DNA of 32,624 bases, from positions 1-32,624 of IMG/VR virus record IMGVR_UViG_3300010970_000048; one strand, given 5' to 3'. The position numbers and the translations under genes are program-made. Positions 12,529 through 20,975 of this stretch are shown piece after piece. The stretch comes from a virus. The notes below the pieces were generated by a model. That model saw only the letters and a list, made by a program, of their open reading frames with translations, was not told where the DNA came from and searched no databases. The number at the start of each line of letters is the position of its first letter. The stretch's first letter is position 1.

Positions 12529-12945
12529 TTACTTACTATCAATCAATTTTAAAAATACTGGATAGATCTCATCAGTCTCAATGCTGCCAATCGTGTCAAT
12601 GGTGATCTCACCTGACCACAAATTCACAACATCAATTTCCTTTTCAGCTGTCAATAAATCCTCTTTTTCCTTAACTAACTCAGGCCACTTTTCTTTTCCT
12701 ACAGTGATTTGACCGTCTTTTTCCTCACCGTACTTTTTGAATAGTTCCATCTCAGCCTCAGAATACAGTTTGAACTCATCACCTACAATGGCATTCAGCC
12801 TTTGTAAATACAGCTTTGTTTTCATGTTTGTCTTTTGTTTCAACAAACCATGACTGATGATCTCATTTGATCCGTCTGCTTTTTGCTTTGTGATTCCGTT
12901 CAATTCATAGTGAAGTGCAACCACTTCATGTAGTTTTAATTTCAT
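12529..12945 (-). CDS. Unknown protein between fibre and lysis genes (138 aa)
   Basis: A Lys/Glu-rich soluble protein beginning MKLKLHEVVALHYELNGI, with 'NMKTKLYLQRLNAIVGDEFK' and a mixed strand/helix C-terminus ending 'IYPVFLKLIDSK'. I recall similar proteins near tail and lysis genes in Bacteroidota phages, but no role. It is two bases from the lysis cassette's first gene. The leader before it contains TATATATA-rich sequence like other late starts. Confidence 0.5.
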   Translation of the reverse strand: MKLKLHEVVALHYELNGITKQKADGSNEIISHGLLKQKTNMKTKLYLQRLNAIVGDEFKLYSEAEMELFKKYGEEKDGQITVGKEKWPELVKEKEDLLTAEKEIDVVNLWSGEITIDTIGSIETDEIYPVFLKLIDSK

Positions 12946-13026
12946 GCTTTCGTGTTTTTTTATATATAGCTTTTAAGCCATTTTTTATCAGGTCAGTGTC
13001 AGTGCCAGTTCATCAGCTGCCCAGTT

Positions 13027-13239
13027 TCAGGTGTATGTGTTTCCTGTCCTGGATGTGTAGTCAGATCCTGACATTGTCAGATTGCCCTGGGCAACCTTCA
13101 CATCTGCTGATGTCCTTAGTTCATAGTAGTACATTGCCTCTGTGTCCAGGTCATCATCAATACATTTCAAAAACAGCTTTGTAGCTGTTGCAGCTGCACC
13201 ATTGATCCAGGTGCTGACTGCACTGATTGTCTTTGTCAT
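13027..13239 (-). CDS. Small virion-region protein with probable in-frame stop near its end
   Basis: The frame codes for 70 aa ('STWINGAAATATKLFLKCID', 'TEAMYYYELRTSADVKVAQG', 'NLTMSGSDYTSRTG') and stops at TGA 13027-13029. The same frame continues as NWAADELALTLT to a double stop (12988-12990 TGA, 12985-12987 TAA). I recall related small phage proteins that end in a 'W-x-A-x-x-L-x-L-T' block directly after 'YT', so the TGA looks like a TGG changed by one base, or a read-through stop. The extended product would be 83 residues. It lies after the fibre-assembly-like gene. The function is unknown, probably a minor virion protein. Confidence 0.55.
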   Translation of the reverse strand: MTKTISAVSTWINGAAATATKLFLKCIDDDLDTEAMYYYELRTSADVKVAQGNLTMSGSDYTSRTGNTYT

Positions 13240-13284
13240 TCCGTTTTATTTTTGGTGTGCATCATCACACACCTGGTGAAAGTT

Positions 13285-13632
13285 TTATTCTGTCACTGGC
13301 TCGCTAGGTGTAGGCTCTGCCCAGGGTAGTGGTAGATTCACTATTGGCGGATTCTTAATGTTTGCAATCTTACTTGCCACATTTGCTTTCTCAGCCTCAA
13401 CATCCAGGCCTGCCTCTAGCCAGCTGATCACCTGATCCTCTGTCAAGTCAGGATAGGCTGTGAAGTCTGTTTCTGATGGTGTAGCACATGCCATTGCACC
13501 GTATGTGTCAGCATAGATGTCACCATCTGTGCCTGCATATCTCCAGTGTACTGTTTTCACTACATCTAAAAGTTCCCCATCCTGTGGTGCAGTGTCCATT
13601 GCACTGATCACCCATTTGTATTGTATTGCCAT
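13285..13632 (-). CDS. Tail-fibre-assembly-like protein (DUF7936 type)
   Basis: A 115-aa protein with a pattern I know from phages: 'YKWVISAMDTAPQDGEL', 'DVVKTVHWRYAGTDGD', 'FTAYPDLTEDQVISWLEAGL' and 'NLPLPW' near the end. These DUF7936-like proteins sit directly after tail fibre genes and resemble fibre-assembly chaperones. Here too it follows the 1039-aa fibre gene with an 11-base gap, so a role in folding or capping that fibre is likely. The family label is from memory. Confidence 0.65.
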   Translation of the reverse strand: MAIQYKWVISAMDTAPQDGELLDVVKTVHWRYAGTDGDIYADTYGAMACATPSETDFTAYPDLTEDQVISWLEAGLDVEAEKANVASKIANIKNPPIVNLPLPWAEPTPSEPVTE

Positions 13633-13643
13633 GTTATTTGTTT

Positions 13644-16600
13644 TTATAAGTCACTTGATTTTACTGCAAGCAAATAGTAGATGCTGCCTGCTATTTCCAC
13701 TTTAATAGTTCTAGTTGCAGTATATAGTGTGCCAGTATCTTCACCTAGTTTCCAGCTCTGTGCAGTGCCTCCAGTTGGGGCTGCTGTTTTAAAATCTCCA
13801 TTAACATGAAGCGTTGCACTAGGACTTGTGGTGTATACGCCTACATTTCCACCATATCTATTTAATATTAGATTTTTACCTGAACTATTTGCAGCATTAG
13901 TGGCTTGTATTAATGCACCGTAAGATCCATCAGATACATCTAGTTGCAACCCTATATCATTACCTGAACTAAATATCCTTGTTGCATTTGTAGTTTCTAT
14001 TCCTCCAATAAATCTAGCATTACCATTCACATCAAGTCTAAATATCGGGTTTGTAGTATTGATCCCAACATTGCCATTTGAAGATATACGCATCATCTCG
14101 CTAGCAGATGTATTTCCAACAGCACTTGATGTACCAAATATCAAGTTTGATAAACCACTATTACCCGATCCAATAGCTTTTATATATGCTTGTGATGTGC
14201 CACTAAAGTCATTTGCGGTTTCAAACAAAATACCTACTGTTCCACCGTTAGCAAGTTTTCTTAATTTTATATCAAAATCAGTTGTATTAAATACATTTAA
14301 TCTTTGTCCAGCAGTTGGTGTCCCACCAATACCAACATCACCACCTGATGTGATTTTTACTTTTATAGTACCACCTGCTTGTAAATTTAAACTGCCATCA
14401 CTATTTTGTAAAACACCAGTTCCATAGTTTCCACCACCATTAAAAAATATACCTCCATTTGCATAAGTAAACATATCTGATCCAAAATATGATGTACTCG
14501 CTACTGATAAAGTACCACCAGCTGTTACAGATGAACTAAATGTGGCAGCACCATTGTCTGCTATAGTAAATGATTGGACATAACTACCATTCCCTCCACC
14601 TCTTGTAAAAACATTAAATCCTCTATTATAAATAGAGAAATAATTAGTGACACTTCTACTTGGGTTTAATACTTCTAAATATCCAGTTGTGCTATTTATT
14701 TGATCAAATTCAATTCTTATATCTGTTGTTTGTACATTTAATCTTGCTACATAGTTATTTGTACCTATTCCAACTTTTGTAGAAAAATAACCATTTGCCC
14801 CCTGTACATCACCACTAAATGTTGCACTCGTACCATTCAATGCACCAGTCAATGTCCCACCACTTAATGGTAAGTAAACACCTGCCACAGATGGGATGTC
14901 GCTGGTCAATGCAAGTGTACCATCAGCATTTGGCAAAGTGTATGATCTTACTACTGAATTATTCCAGGCAATCACACCACCATTTGATAAGCCTTTACCA
15001 AAGTAAATATTGTTTGAATTATTAAACCCAAAAATATTTGATCCTGCTGATCCGCTATGTATACTATTTGCATTTGCAAAAGAAGTAAGTTGATTTGATC
15101 CACCTGCTGATGCAAGTGAGAATCCTACTGAAAATGTCTTACTTGCAGTGATAGTTTGAAAACTGTCTAGTGTAACATAGCCAGTCAAATCAGGGATTGC
15201 CTGTGTAGACAAATTGCCTGCTGAATCAGCAACCACCATTCTAGATCCTGTGCCTGCAAGTGTACCCATCCTCACCAAACCAGCCACTAAATTCATTGCA
15301 TAGTGTGTCAGTCCAGTGGTAGCTGTCAATGTAGGATTGTAGTAGATCCCTGTAAAATTTGATGTGCCTGTTGTATAGTTTAATGTAGGCATCAAGTTGA
15401 TACCATAGCCATTGATGTTTGTTGCACCAATAGTGTTGCCCATTGCATCACCAGTGAATATTTTGATCAGTGATGAATCACCATGATATATTGTGCCATT
15501 GTTGCTGTATGATCCATTGAATGAAAACACTGCTTTTATGGCTGCACTAGGTGCAAACCTTAAATCACCAACAAATCCCAAAGCAAAAGCAGATGCAGCA
15601 TTGTATGCATTCTGTTTTGTCCATCCATCAGTTGTTGCAGTGATGTACATCTGATCTCTGAAAGAATGTGATCCTGTCAAAAGCTGTGTGCCATAAAATG
15701 CACCTGTTGATCTGATAGTGCCATTCACATCCAGCTTGTACCCTGCATCAGTTGCAGATCCTGGTGTTGCACCTATGTAGGTGTTTCCAGTAGTGGCAAA
15801 AGTCCTGATTTGTCCCAGTAAGTTTGACAAGCCTGCTGCACTCACAGATCCTACAGTGATGCTGTTGGCCGTTGTGTTGCCTCTGCCTGTAACACTGTCA
15901 AGTGTGTCAGTAGACAAAGTGCTAAATGCTTTATTTTTCCAAAGACTTGATGCTGTCTCATATACTAATACATCATTGTTTGCCACTGATGTGATCAATA
16001 CATTGTGCAGTTCATCAAGTTCATATCCGTTTTGTATCTTTACCTCAATAGTTCCCTGTGTATTGCTACTCCTGGTTACTATCCCAACATACACTGCATG
16101 ATTTGGTGCAACTGGCTTTGTGGTAGTGTAACCACCTGCCACTGTTGGTGAAAGCCATAGAATATCACCTGCATTGAATGCAGATGTGTCCAGTGCTGTC
16201 AAATTACCGATTACAACAACATATCCATTTGCATTGTTGGCAATGTTATCCTGCACCACTCCATATGTACCTGTTGATGTAGATTCAGCATTTGCCTGTG
16301 CCTTTGCAATTGTTGGCAATGTCCCACTAGATCCATTCAAATAAACAACAGTACCCTTTGTGATTGTTGCACCTGATGTATTTCTTACATTGGTCACCAA
16401 TCTGTCAGATGACAATAAAGTAGGGAAAGTTTGATATGCACCTGTCCCATCAATGTACTGTGCAACAGTCCCAGTGTACAGCTGTGTGTTCACCCAGTTT
16501 GATCCGTTGTATTTTAACACATCATTATTTGCAGCAGATGTGATGATCACATCACCCAATTGTGTCAATGTGTAGTCACCCTCCGCTGGATTCACTGTCC

Positions 16601-16763
16601 CAAATCTGCCATTGAAAGAAACCACACCTGCACCTGTCAAAGTCTTTAGGTCACTGATAGTAGTCTTATATAAATAACCAGTGCTAGGATCACCCACCGC
16701 CATCAGGTCACTGAGACTAAGGGATGCCCTGGATTCTAATTCTGATATTTTCTTATTTGCCAT
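13644..16763 (-). CDS. Tail fibre / tip adhesin
   Basis: A 1039-aa protein, Gly/Ser/Thr/Asn-rich. The start 'MANKKISELESRASLSLSDL' and 'GDPSTGYLYKTTISDLKTLT' is a common fibre attachment module. The middle holds many short beta repeats and several 'VGI.TT.P...LDVNG' units (for example 'VGINTTNPIFRLDVNG' and 'SATLHVNGDFKTA'), typical of Bacteroidota phage fibres. The end ('YLLAVKSSDL') has no S74 self-cleaving chaperone domain. Host binding is the expected role. The frame is open to 16814; ATG at 16763 is chosen because the longer form would overlap the upstream gene and it has the CTATTTATAAGC leader. About 13.85-14.8 kb is AT-richer than the rest, suggesting mosaic origin. Confidence 0.8.
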   Translation of the reverse strand: MANKKISELESRASLSLSDLMAVGDPSTGYLYKTTISDLKTLTGAGVVSFNGRFGTVNPAEGDYTLTQLGDVIITSAANNDVLKYNGSNWVNTQLYTGTVAQYIDGTGAYQTFPTLLSSDRLVTNVRNTSGATITKGTVVYLNGSSGTLPTIAKAQANAESTSTGTYGVVQDNIANNANGYVVVIGNLTALDTSAFNAGDILWLSPTVAGGYTTTKPVAPNHAVYVGIVTRSSNTQGTIEVKIQNGYELDELHNVLITSVANNDVLVYETASSLWKNKAFSTLSTDTLDSVTGRGNTTANSITVGSVSAAGLSNLLGQIRTFATTGNTYIGATPGSATDAGYKLDVNGTIRSTGAFYGTQLLTGSHSFRDQMYITATTDGWTKQNAYNAASAFALGFVGDLRFAPSAAIKAVFSFNGSYSNNGTIYHGDSSLIKIFTGDAMGNTIGATNINGYGINLMPTLNYTTGTSNFTGIYYNPTLTATTGLTHYAMNLVAGLVRMGTLAGTGSRMVVADSAGNLSTQAIPDLTGYVTLDSFQTITASKTFSVGFSLASAGGSNQLTSFANANSIHSGSAGSNIFGFNNSNNIYFGKGLSNGGVIAWNNSVVRSYTLPNADGTLALTSDIPSVAGVYLPLSGGTLTGALNGTSATFSGDVQGANGYFSTKVGIGTNNYVARLNVQTTDIRIEFDQINSTTGYLEVLNPSRSVTNYFSIYNRGFNVFTRGGGNGSYVQSFTIADNGAATFSSSVTAGGTLSVASTSYFGSDMFTYANGGIFFNGGGNYGTGVLQNSDGSLNLQAGGTIKVKITSGGDVGIGGTPTAGQRLNVFNTTDFDIKLRKLANGGTVGILFETANDFSGTSQAYIKAIGSGNSGLSNLIFGTSSAVGNTSASEMMRISSNGNVGINTTNPIFRLDVNGNARFIGGIETTNATRIFSSGNDIGLQLDVSDGSYGALIQATNAANSSGKNLILNRYGGNVGVYTTSPSATLHVNGDFKTAAPTGGTAQSWKLGEDTGTLYTATRTIKVEIAGSIYYLLAVKSSDL

Positions 16764-16777
16764 GCTTATAAATAGAA

Positions 16778-17239
16778 TTAAGTAGGATATTGGTACTGTG
16801 TCGGGATCACACATCTGTCAGCTGTGAAAGGTAATTGCAGACTGATGTCAGCCTTTACAGCCACTAAATTGTCAGGTGTGTCCTCTGTGATAAATGTCAA
16901 AGACACATTGTCCTGCATCTCAAATTCAAATTCCTCATACAGCAGCTGTGCCAGGATGTCCTGGGCAATACTTAGCTGATCACTCACAGCCTCTGTCTCA
17001 TTTGTCTTTTCAGGTAGCATCCTATCAAAAAAATACAGGCTGAAATTCAGCTGTAGTGTCCTGGTGCTGATACTAGCATTCGTTGAATCAAAGTACATGG
17101 CAGGATATACATTGTCTGCACTCTCACCTAGAAACTCATCAAAGTCACCATAATACACCGTATTAATTTGATCGTGTGCCTCTGCTATTGCTTTGATTTG
17201 TTGTACTACCTGATTTAGTGTCAATGTTCTTGCTGCCAT
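16778..17239 (-). CDS. Structural/neck-region protein (153 aa)
   Basis: It begins 'TLNQVVQQIKAIAEAHDQIN' and has 'YGDFDEFLGESADNVYPAMY' (about residues 30-49), then alternating strands and 'LSIAQDILAQLLYEEFEFEM'. I know this pattern from Bacteroidota phage structural clusters; size, fold impression and position after the connector gene suggest a tail-terminator or head-tail joining protein. This is inference. ATG start at 17239. Confidence 0.6.
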   Translation of the reverse strand: MAARTLTLNQVVQQIKAIAEAHDQINTVYYGDFDEFLGESADNVYPAMYFDSTNASISTRTLQLNFSLYFFDRMLPEKTNETEAVSDQLSIAQDILAQLLYEEFEFEMQDNVSLTFITEDTPDNLVAVKADISLQLPFTADRCVIPTQYQYPT

Positions 17240-17309
17240 TTTTTTGTTTTTTCTCCAGGTAGATTTTCAATTTCTCCTGATTCTTTTTTGAATATGTTTT
17301 ATTCGCCAT
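17163..17309 (-). CDS. Possible small overlapping gene (48 aa)
   Basis: An ATG at 17309 begins a frame (MANKTYSKKNQEKLKIYLEK and on) that overlaps the end of the connector gene and runs 77 bases into the next gene. The first 27 residues look like a basic amphipathic helix that fills the otherwise unused gap 17240-17298. The later part is Ser/Thr/Asn-rich and probably a shadow. It may be a truncated or non-functional frame. Confidence 0.25.
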   Translation of the reverse strand: MANKTYSKKNQEKLKIYLEKKQKNGSKNIDTKSGSTTNQSNSRGTRSN

Positions 17310-17892
17310 CACAGCATTGGTTTGTGTCTTTAAGCCAGTTGTCTAGATTCTTTGGATCTTTACAGCAGTAGTCATCACCTAACCAAATAGTGGTTGTGTA
17401 TGAATCTCTCTCAGGTTTGATGATGTCTACACCTATCCCTGGGCTGTTGTATAAAGGAAATTTGACAGTAGTTGCCACCTGTTTTAAATACTTCACCAGT
17501 CTTTGGCCGTAAAATTCAGCCCTGGATCTGTACCTGTTGGCCACATCAATCATGTCCTGTGCAGATGGCAGTTCAGTATTGTCACTGCTTTTTCTCACCA
17601 CACCTTTATTGTAGAACTGATATGACAGTCCCATTGGCAACTCACTCATCACATAGTACACCAGGCAGTTTGTGATGTAGGTGTCTAGTAGATCAGATTC
17701 ATCAGCTGTCAGGTTGTTGGCCTCAATGCCAGCCTGTAATCTGTTGTAAAGTCCAGTGCCTAGTGCTGGCAATATGTACATGTCCTGTGCAGTAAGTATC
17801 TCAGGCAGGATCAGTTTCTCATCCACATTCGCATGCAGGCCTGTTCTTTCTTTGATTGTCTTTACTGATATGAAAAGTGTATTCCTACTCAT
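17299..17892 (-). CDS. Head-tail connector-like protein (DUF6712 type)
   Basis: This 197-aa protein starts 'MSRNTLFISVKTIKERTGLH' and has 'LILPEILTAQDMYILPALGT' and 'GLYNRLQ', a pattern of Bacteroidota phage proteins located next to the portal and related in form to gp6-like head-tail connectors. The C-terminus ('PKNLDNWLKDTNQCCDGE') has two Cys pairs (CC at 'DDYCCKDP' and 'NQCCDG'), an odd feature that might bind metal. It directly follows the portal gene (3-base gap), which supports a connector role. Confidence 0.65.
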   Translation of the reverse strand: MSRNTLFISVKTIKERTGLHANVDEKLILPEILTAQDMYILPALGTGLYNRLQAGIEANNLTADESDLLDTYITNCLVYYVMSELPMGLSYQFYNKGVVRKSSDNTELPSAQDMIDVANRYRSRAEFYGQRLVKYLKQVATTVKFPLYNSPGIGVDIIKPERDSYTTTIWLGDDYCCKDPKNLDNWLKDTNQCCDGE

Positions 17893-17895
17893 TTT

Positions 17896-19926
17896 TTAGT
17901 CTTTTTTTATTACAATATTGCTCATCCATGTGTGTCTGCAACTAGGGCTGTGGTTGCCATCAGGCTGTGTCCACCATCCACCACCTCTGTCAAATACGCT
18001 GTAGCCTAGTCTAGCTGTGATCTGTTCAATGTCAGCCCTGCTGTACAGCTTATTCAAACTCATCAGCTTTTTGCAAAATGCCCTGGATGGATGATCCCTG
18101 GTATCTCTTTCACTTGTTGGCACTTCACTTTTCCACTCATAGCTGTATCTCACTAGGAATCCTGTGGTCTTTGCTTTTTCATTTGGTGCTAGTTTGCTCA
18201 ATGGTCTTGATGGTGATCTCTCAATCACACCGCCCACTGTTCTAGCTTTTAAAATACCATCTGCCTCCAGTCTGCCCAAAGTATCATTGATCACTTTGAT
18301 GTCAGTCTTTGTCACATTGGCCAGGATCTCAGCTGTGATCCTTTTATCTTTAGTAATTAGATCCACAACACTTTTTTCCAATTCATTTAGCACAACATCT
18401 TTGAACTCCATCATCAATGCCTCATTCTCACCCAAAAGTTCTACAGCCTTAAAGCCTACTTTCTTTTTTTTTAAAAATGCATAGCTGTTGGCATCTTCGC
18501 CAAACTGTGCAAATACGTTGATCACATCATCATCACTGAACATCTGTTTGCTGAATGATGCACTTTCCTCATCAGATCCTAACCAGGTATTGATCTCATC
18601 ATCAGATAAAGCATACCCACCTTTCAGCATTGCAATGGCCTGATCCCTGGTAATTTTGCCCTTTGTGAACTCTCTGATGATTCTCTGCATGTTCTGCCAT
18701 TCCCTGCCTTTAAGCCCCTTTAAATGCTCATTAACAGATGCAGCCTGTTCTGTTGTACCAGCTGGCACACCGTATTTTGTAGGATCAATTCCCATCTTTT
18801 CCAATATCCACTCTTTAGGTGCTACCTGGGCAATGATCTGTTCACTGAACTCAAAGCCTATTGGCTCAACTGGTTGGATGTACATGTCCTGTGTTGCACC
18901 TTTTAACCTGGCCAACATATTGAACACACTTTCCAAAAATTGTTGCTTGTCATTGCAGTATGTTGATTTGAAGATCTCATAGCCATCTCTCATCTCAGTT
19001 CTAGTTCCCATCTTTCCAGGCTCTGCAATACCAAACAATGATGGTGTAGTGATCTGATGACCTGCAAAGATGTTTTGCTGGATCATAGAATCTACTCTGC
19101 CAAAATCTTCTTTAGTCAGATCTGATGTGCCTAGATCCTCAACAATAGCCTTTCTGTCTGCACCAGTAACAAAGTTTAAAATGAACTTTTTGCCATCAGC
19201 ACCAGTGAAACGCTTTTCAAAACGCTTTTCAATGTTTCCTTTTTCCTCATTGCTAGGCTCACCATTTGGTAGTGTGATAAGTTTACTGGCAGAAAACCCT
19301 GTCTGAGCATTGCCCAAAACATGCTTTGAAACCTCAACATCACTCAGGATGTAATTCAATGCACCCATGTAGCCAGGTAGTGCATAGGTGTCCATCCCTG
19401 GTCTGTACTCTTTGATGTACAGGATCTGTTTGCCCTGTCTTACCTGGGTGTTAAATGCAGGGATCTCAGTTGATTTTTCTCTGCTATCTTTCCAGTCCTT
19501 TTTGTACCAAAAAGATGTATTGTCTTTGTTTGATCTGATCTTTGTGTAGTCAATATGATTCACCGTTGTAAGCATGCCACCCACCTCACTCCAAATCACC
19601 TCCAGGTATGCACCACCAAACACCTCAATGTCAATTGACACCTTTCTAGTCAAATCATTTAGATTCTCATAGTCATTTGCCTTTTTGATGAACATCTCAG
19701 CAGCAGGATCTGCCTCTTTGGTAGCCCAGCCATTGCCAGTGATATAGTTTACTTTGCCTCTCACAATAGCATTGTGCTTTGCACTCTTATTGTACATGTC
19801 TAAAAGGTAGCCAGGATAGTCATTGTTGCTGCCAAATTCTATGTAGCCAACCCCTCTCTTTTCCATGAACTCAGGCTGCTTTGCCTCGGCAAAGGTCAGC
19901 ATGAACATATTGTCTGTTAGTTTCAT
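17896..19926 (-). CDS. Portal protein with C-terminal winged-helix and CRHxW extension
   Basis: A 676-aa protein. Residues 1-400 have portal features: 'FGSNNDYPGYLLDMYNKSAK', 'VRGKVNYITGNGW', 'IDIEVFGGAYLEVIW', a helix-rich stem region and 'QNIFAGHQITTPSLFGI'. Unusually for a portal of about 400-500 aa, it continues with an acidic segment, a winged-helix-like part (about 545-590) and a terminal module with 'HPSRAFCKKLMSLNKLYSRA', 'DRGGGWWT' and C663-R-H665-T-W667. The last resembles the end of minor head proteins of the Mu F type. A portal-minor head fusion is likely. ATG overlaps the previous stop (ATGA). Confidence 0.75.
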   Translation of the reverse strand: MKLTDNMFMLTFAEAKQPEFMEKRGVGYIEFGSNNDYPGYLLDMYNKSAKHNAIVRGKVNYITGNGWATKEADPAAEMFIKKANDYENLNDLTRKVSIDIEVFGGAYLEVIWSEVGGMLTTVNHIDYTKIRSNKDNTSFWYKKDWKDSREKSTEIPAFNTQVRQGKQILYIKEYRPGMDTYALPGYMGALNYILSDVEVSKHVLGNAQTGFSASKLITLPNGEPSNEEKGNIEKRFEKRFTGADGKKFILNFVTGADRKAIVEDLGTSDLTKEDFGRVDSMIQQNIFAGHQITTPSLFGIAEPGKMGTRTEMRDGYEIFKSTYCNDKQQFLESVFNMLARLKGATQDMYIQPVEPIGFEFSEQIIAQVAPKEWILEKMGIDPTKYGVPAGTTEQAASVNEHLKGLKGREWQNMQRIIREFTKGKITRDQAIAMLKGGYALSDDEINTWLGSDEESASFSKQMFSDDDVINVFAQFGEDANSYAFLKKKKVGFKAVELLGENEALMMEFKDVVLNELEKSVVDLITKDKRITAEILANVTKTDIKVINDTLGRLEADGILKARTVGGVIERSPSRPLSKLAPNEKAKTTGFLVRYSYEWKSEVPTSERDTRDHPSRAFCKKLMSLNKLYSRADIEQITARLGYSVFDRGGGWWTQPDGNHSPSCRHTWMSNIVIKKD

Positions 19927-20303
19927 TCTCTTACTTTAAATGTGTTTGTGGTTTCGTATTCAGTAAACTCAAATGTGGTAGATTCATCCAGCCTCATGAT
20001 GCCTGTCTCCAATAGGCCTGTGGCCAGGGTAGGATTTAGGTTGCTAGTGCTGGTTTGTTGGTATACAGTATATTCCCACTCACCTGCCAACTTATTGGCA
20101 AAGTGTGTAGATGCATTGATGCTGAATTTATTGTATCTGTCTTTGTGTGCAGATAGGTCAGCATTGTTTAACAGCACAAAAGCCACCACATCATTGCTTG
20201 TTCTTTGCTTGAAATAGAACAAATAATTTGGTGCAGCTAGTGTCTGCTTTTCCTTTAATGTCAGGATCACTGTGCCTGTCTGTCCTTTTACTAGGTATAT
20301 CAT
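19923..20303 (-). CDS. Virion structural protein (126 aa), Bacteroidota phage family
   Basis: Begins 'MIYLVKGQTGTVILTLKEKQ' and has 'NYLFYFKQRTSNDVVAFVLL', 'DRYNKFSINASTHFANKLAG' and 'EWEYTVYQQ'. This all-beta family is very common next to portal and capsid genes in Bacteroidota phages. Its place in the particle is unknown to me; a head decoration or tail-tube-adjacent protein are options. It overlaps the portal start by four bases and lies after a terminator-like hairpin. Confidence 0.65.
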   Translation of the reverse strand: MIYLVKGQTGTVILTLKEKQTLAAPNYLFYFKQRTSNDVVAFVLLNNADLSAHKDRYNKFSINASTHFANKLAGEWEYTVYQQTSTSNLNPTLATGLLETGIMRLDESTTFEFTEYETTNTFKVRE

Positions 20304-20338
20304 TATAAGTAAATAGCTTTTATCCTGTGTTTTACCAC

Positions 20339-20370
20339 AAAAAAAAGCCAGCCCCTGAATAGAGACTGGC
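20339..20370 (-). terminator. Terminator between two structural genes
   Basis: GCCAG (20347-20351) pairs with CTGGC (20366-20370), followed on the minus strand by eight T (20339-20346). The stem is short with a 14-base loop, so it may only reduce readthrough, giving more of the upstream 170-aa protein and capsid protein than of portal. Confidence 0.6.
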
Positions 20371-20401
20371 CGACTACCTACTATTGAAAACCACGAAAGC
20401 C

Positions 20402-20914
20402 TTAAGCTGTCAATCCAGCAATGATCCCGCTAGTCACCTCAGGTGCTAGTTCTTTCTCACCACCACTGAATGTTAATGTGTAGCCATTACGGTCTGCCTG
20501 TGCAGTACCAGTTGCACTAGATCCAGCAGAAAGGTCTAAACCGTTTTGCTTTCCTAATAACCAGTATTTGCCGTTTGCATCCTCAGCCACAGCCATTAAG
20601 TTGTTTTGTGCTAACAATAGAATTTCGTTTCTAGTGTTTGCCTGCATTTTGTTTAAAACAATAGCCAATTCCTGAGCATAAAACACAGTACCGTTTTGTA
20701 CGTTTGCGTTTACGTTTTCAGTTAATGAACTGCTATTTTTTACCAATTGATATTTATAGAATACTTTACCAGCTGCTTTTGTGATAGCTGTCACTACACC
20801 TGACACCTCAGTCACTGCTGAGACATTGCCAGTAGCAATAAACCAAACGGCTTTGATACCGCCTATGCTATCCTTACAATCTAGTGTATATCCCTGTGTT
20901 AAAGCACATGGCAT
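20402..20914 (-). CDS. Major structural protein, tail-tube candidate (170 aa)
   Basis: Starts 'MPCALTQGYTLDCKDSIGGI', then 'NVSAVTEVSGVVTAI', 'ENVNANVQNGTVFYAQELAI', 'NEILLLAQNNLMAVAEDANG' and 'GYTLTFSGGEKELAPEV'. This is a widespread Bacteroidota phage family, often the gene next to the capsid gene, and looks like an all-beta tube or decoration protein. Unlike most of the window, its DNA is not CpG-poor (7 CpG in 20521-20760) and uses different codons, as expected for a very highly expressed gene. Hairpins on both sides suggest a separately abundant transcript. Confidence 0.65.
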   Translation of the reverse strand: MPCALTQGYTLDCKDSIGGIKAVWFIATGNVSAVTEVSGVVTAITKAAGKVFYKYQLVKNSSSLTENVNANVQNGTVFYAQELAIVLNKMQANTRNEILLLAQNNLMAVAEDANGKYWLLGKQNGLDLSAGSSATGTAQADRNGYTLTFSGGEKELAPEVTSGIIAGLTA

Positions 20915-20942
20915 ATTTTTAAAATTTAATTAGTTTTAAAAT

Positions 20943-20968
20943 AGGGCAGGAAACTTAATCCCTGCCCT
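20943..20968 (-). terminator. Strong hairpin after the capsid gene
   Basis: AGGGCAGG (20943-20950) pairs perfectly with CCTGCCCT (20961-20968) around a 10-base loop. The minus-strand sequence after it is ATTTTAAAA rather than a pure T-run, so it may act as an mRNA 3'-end stabiliser or partial terminator between capsid and the 170-aa gene. Confidence 0.5.
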
Positions 20969-20975
20969 GTAAAAT

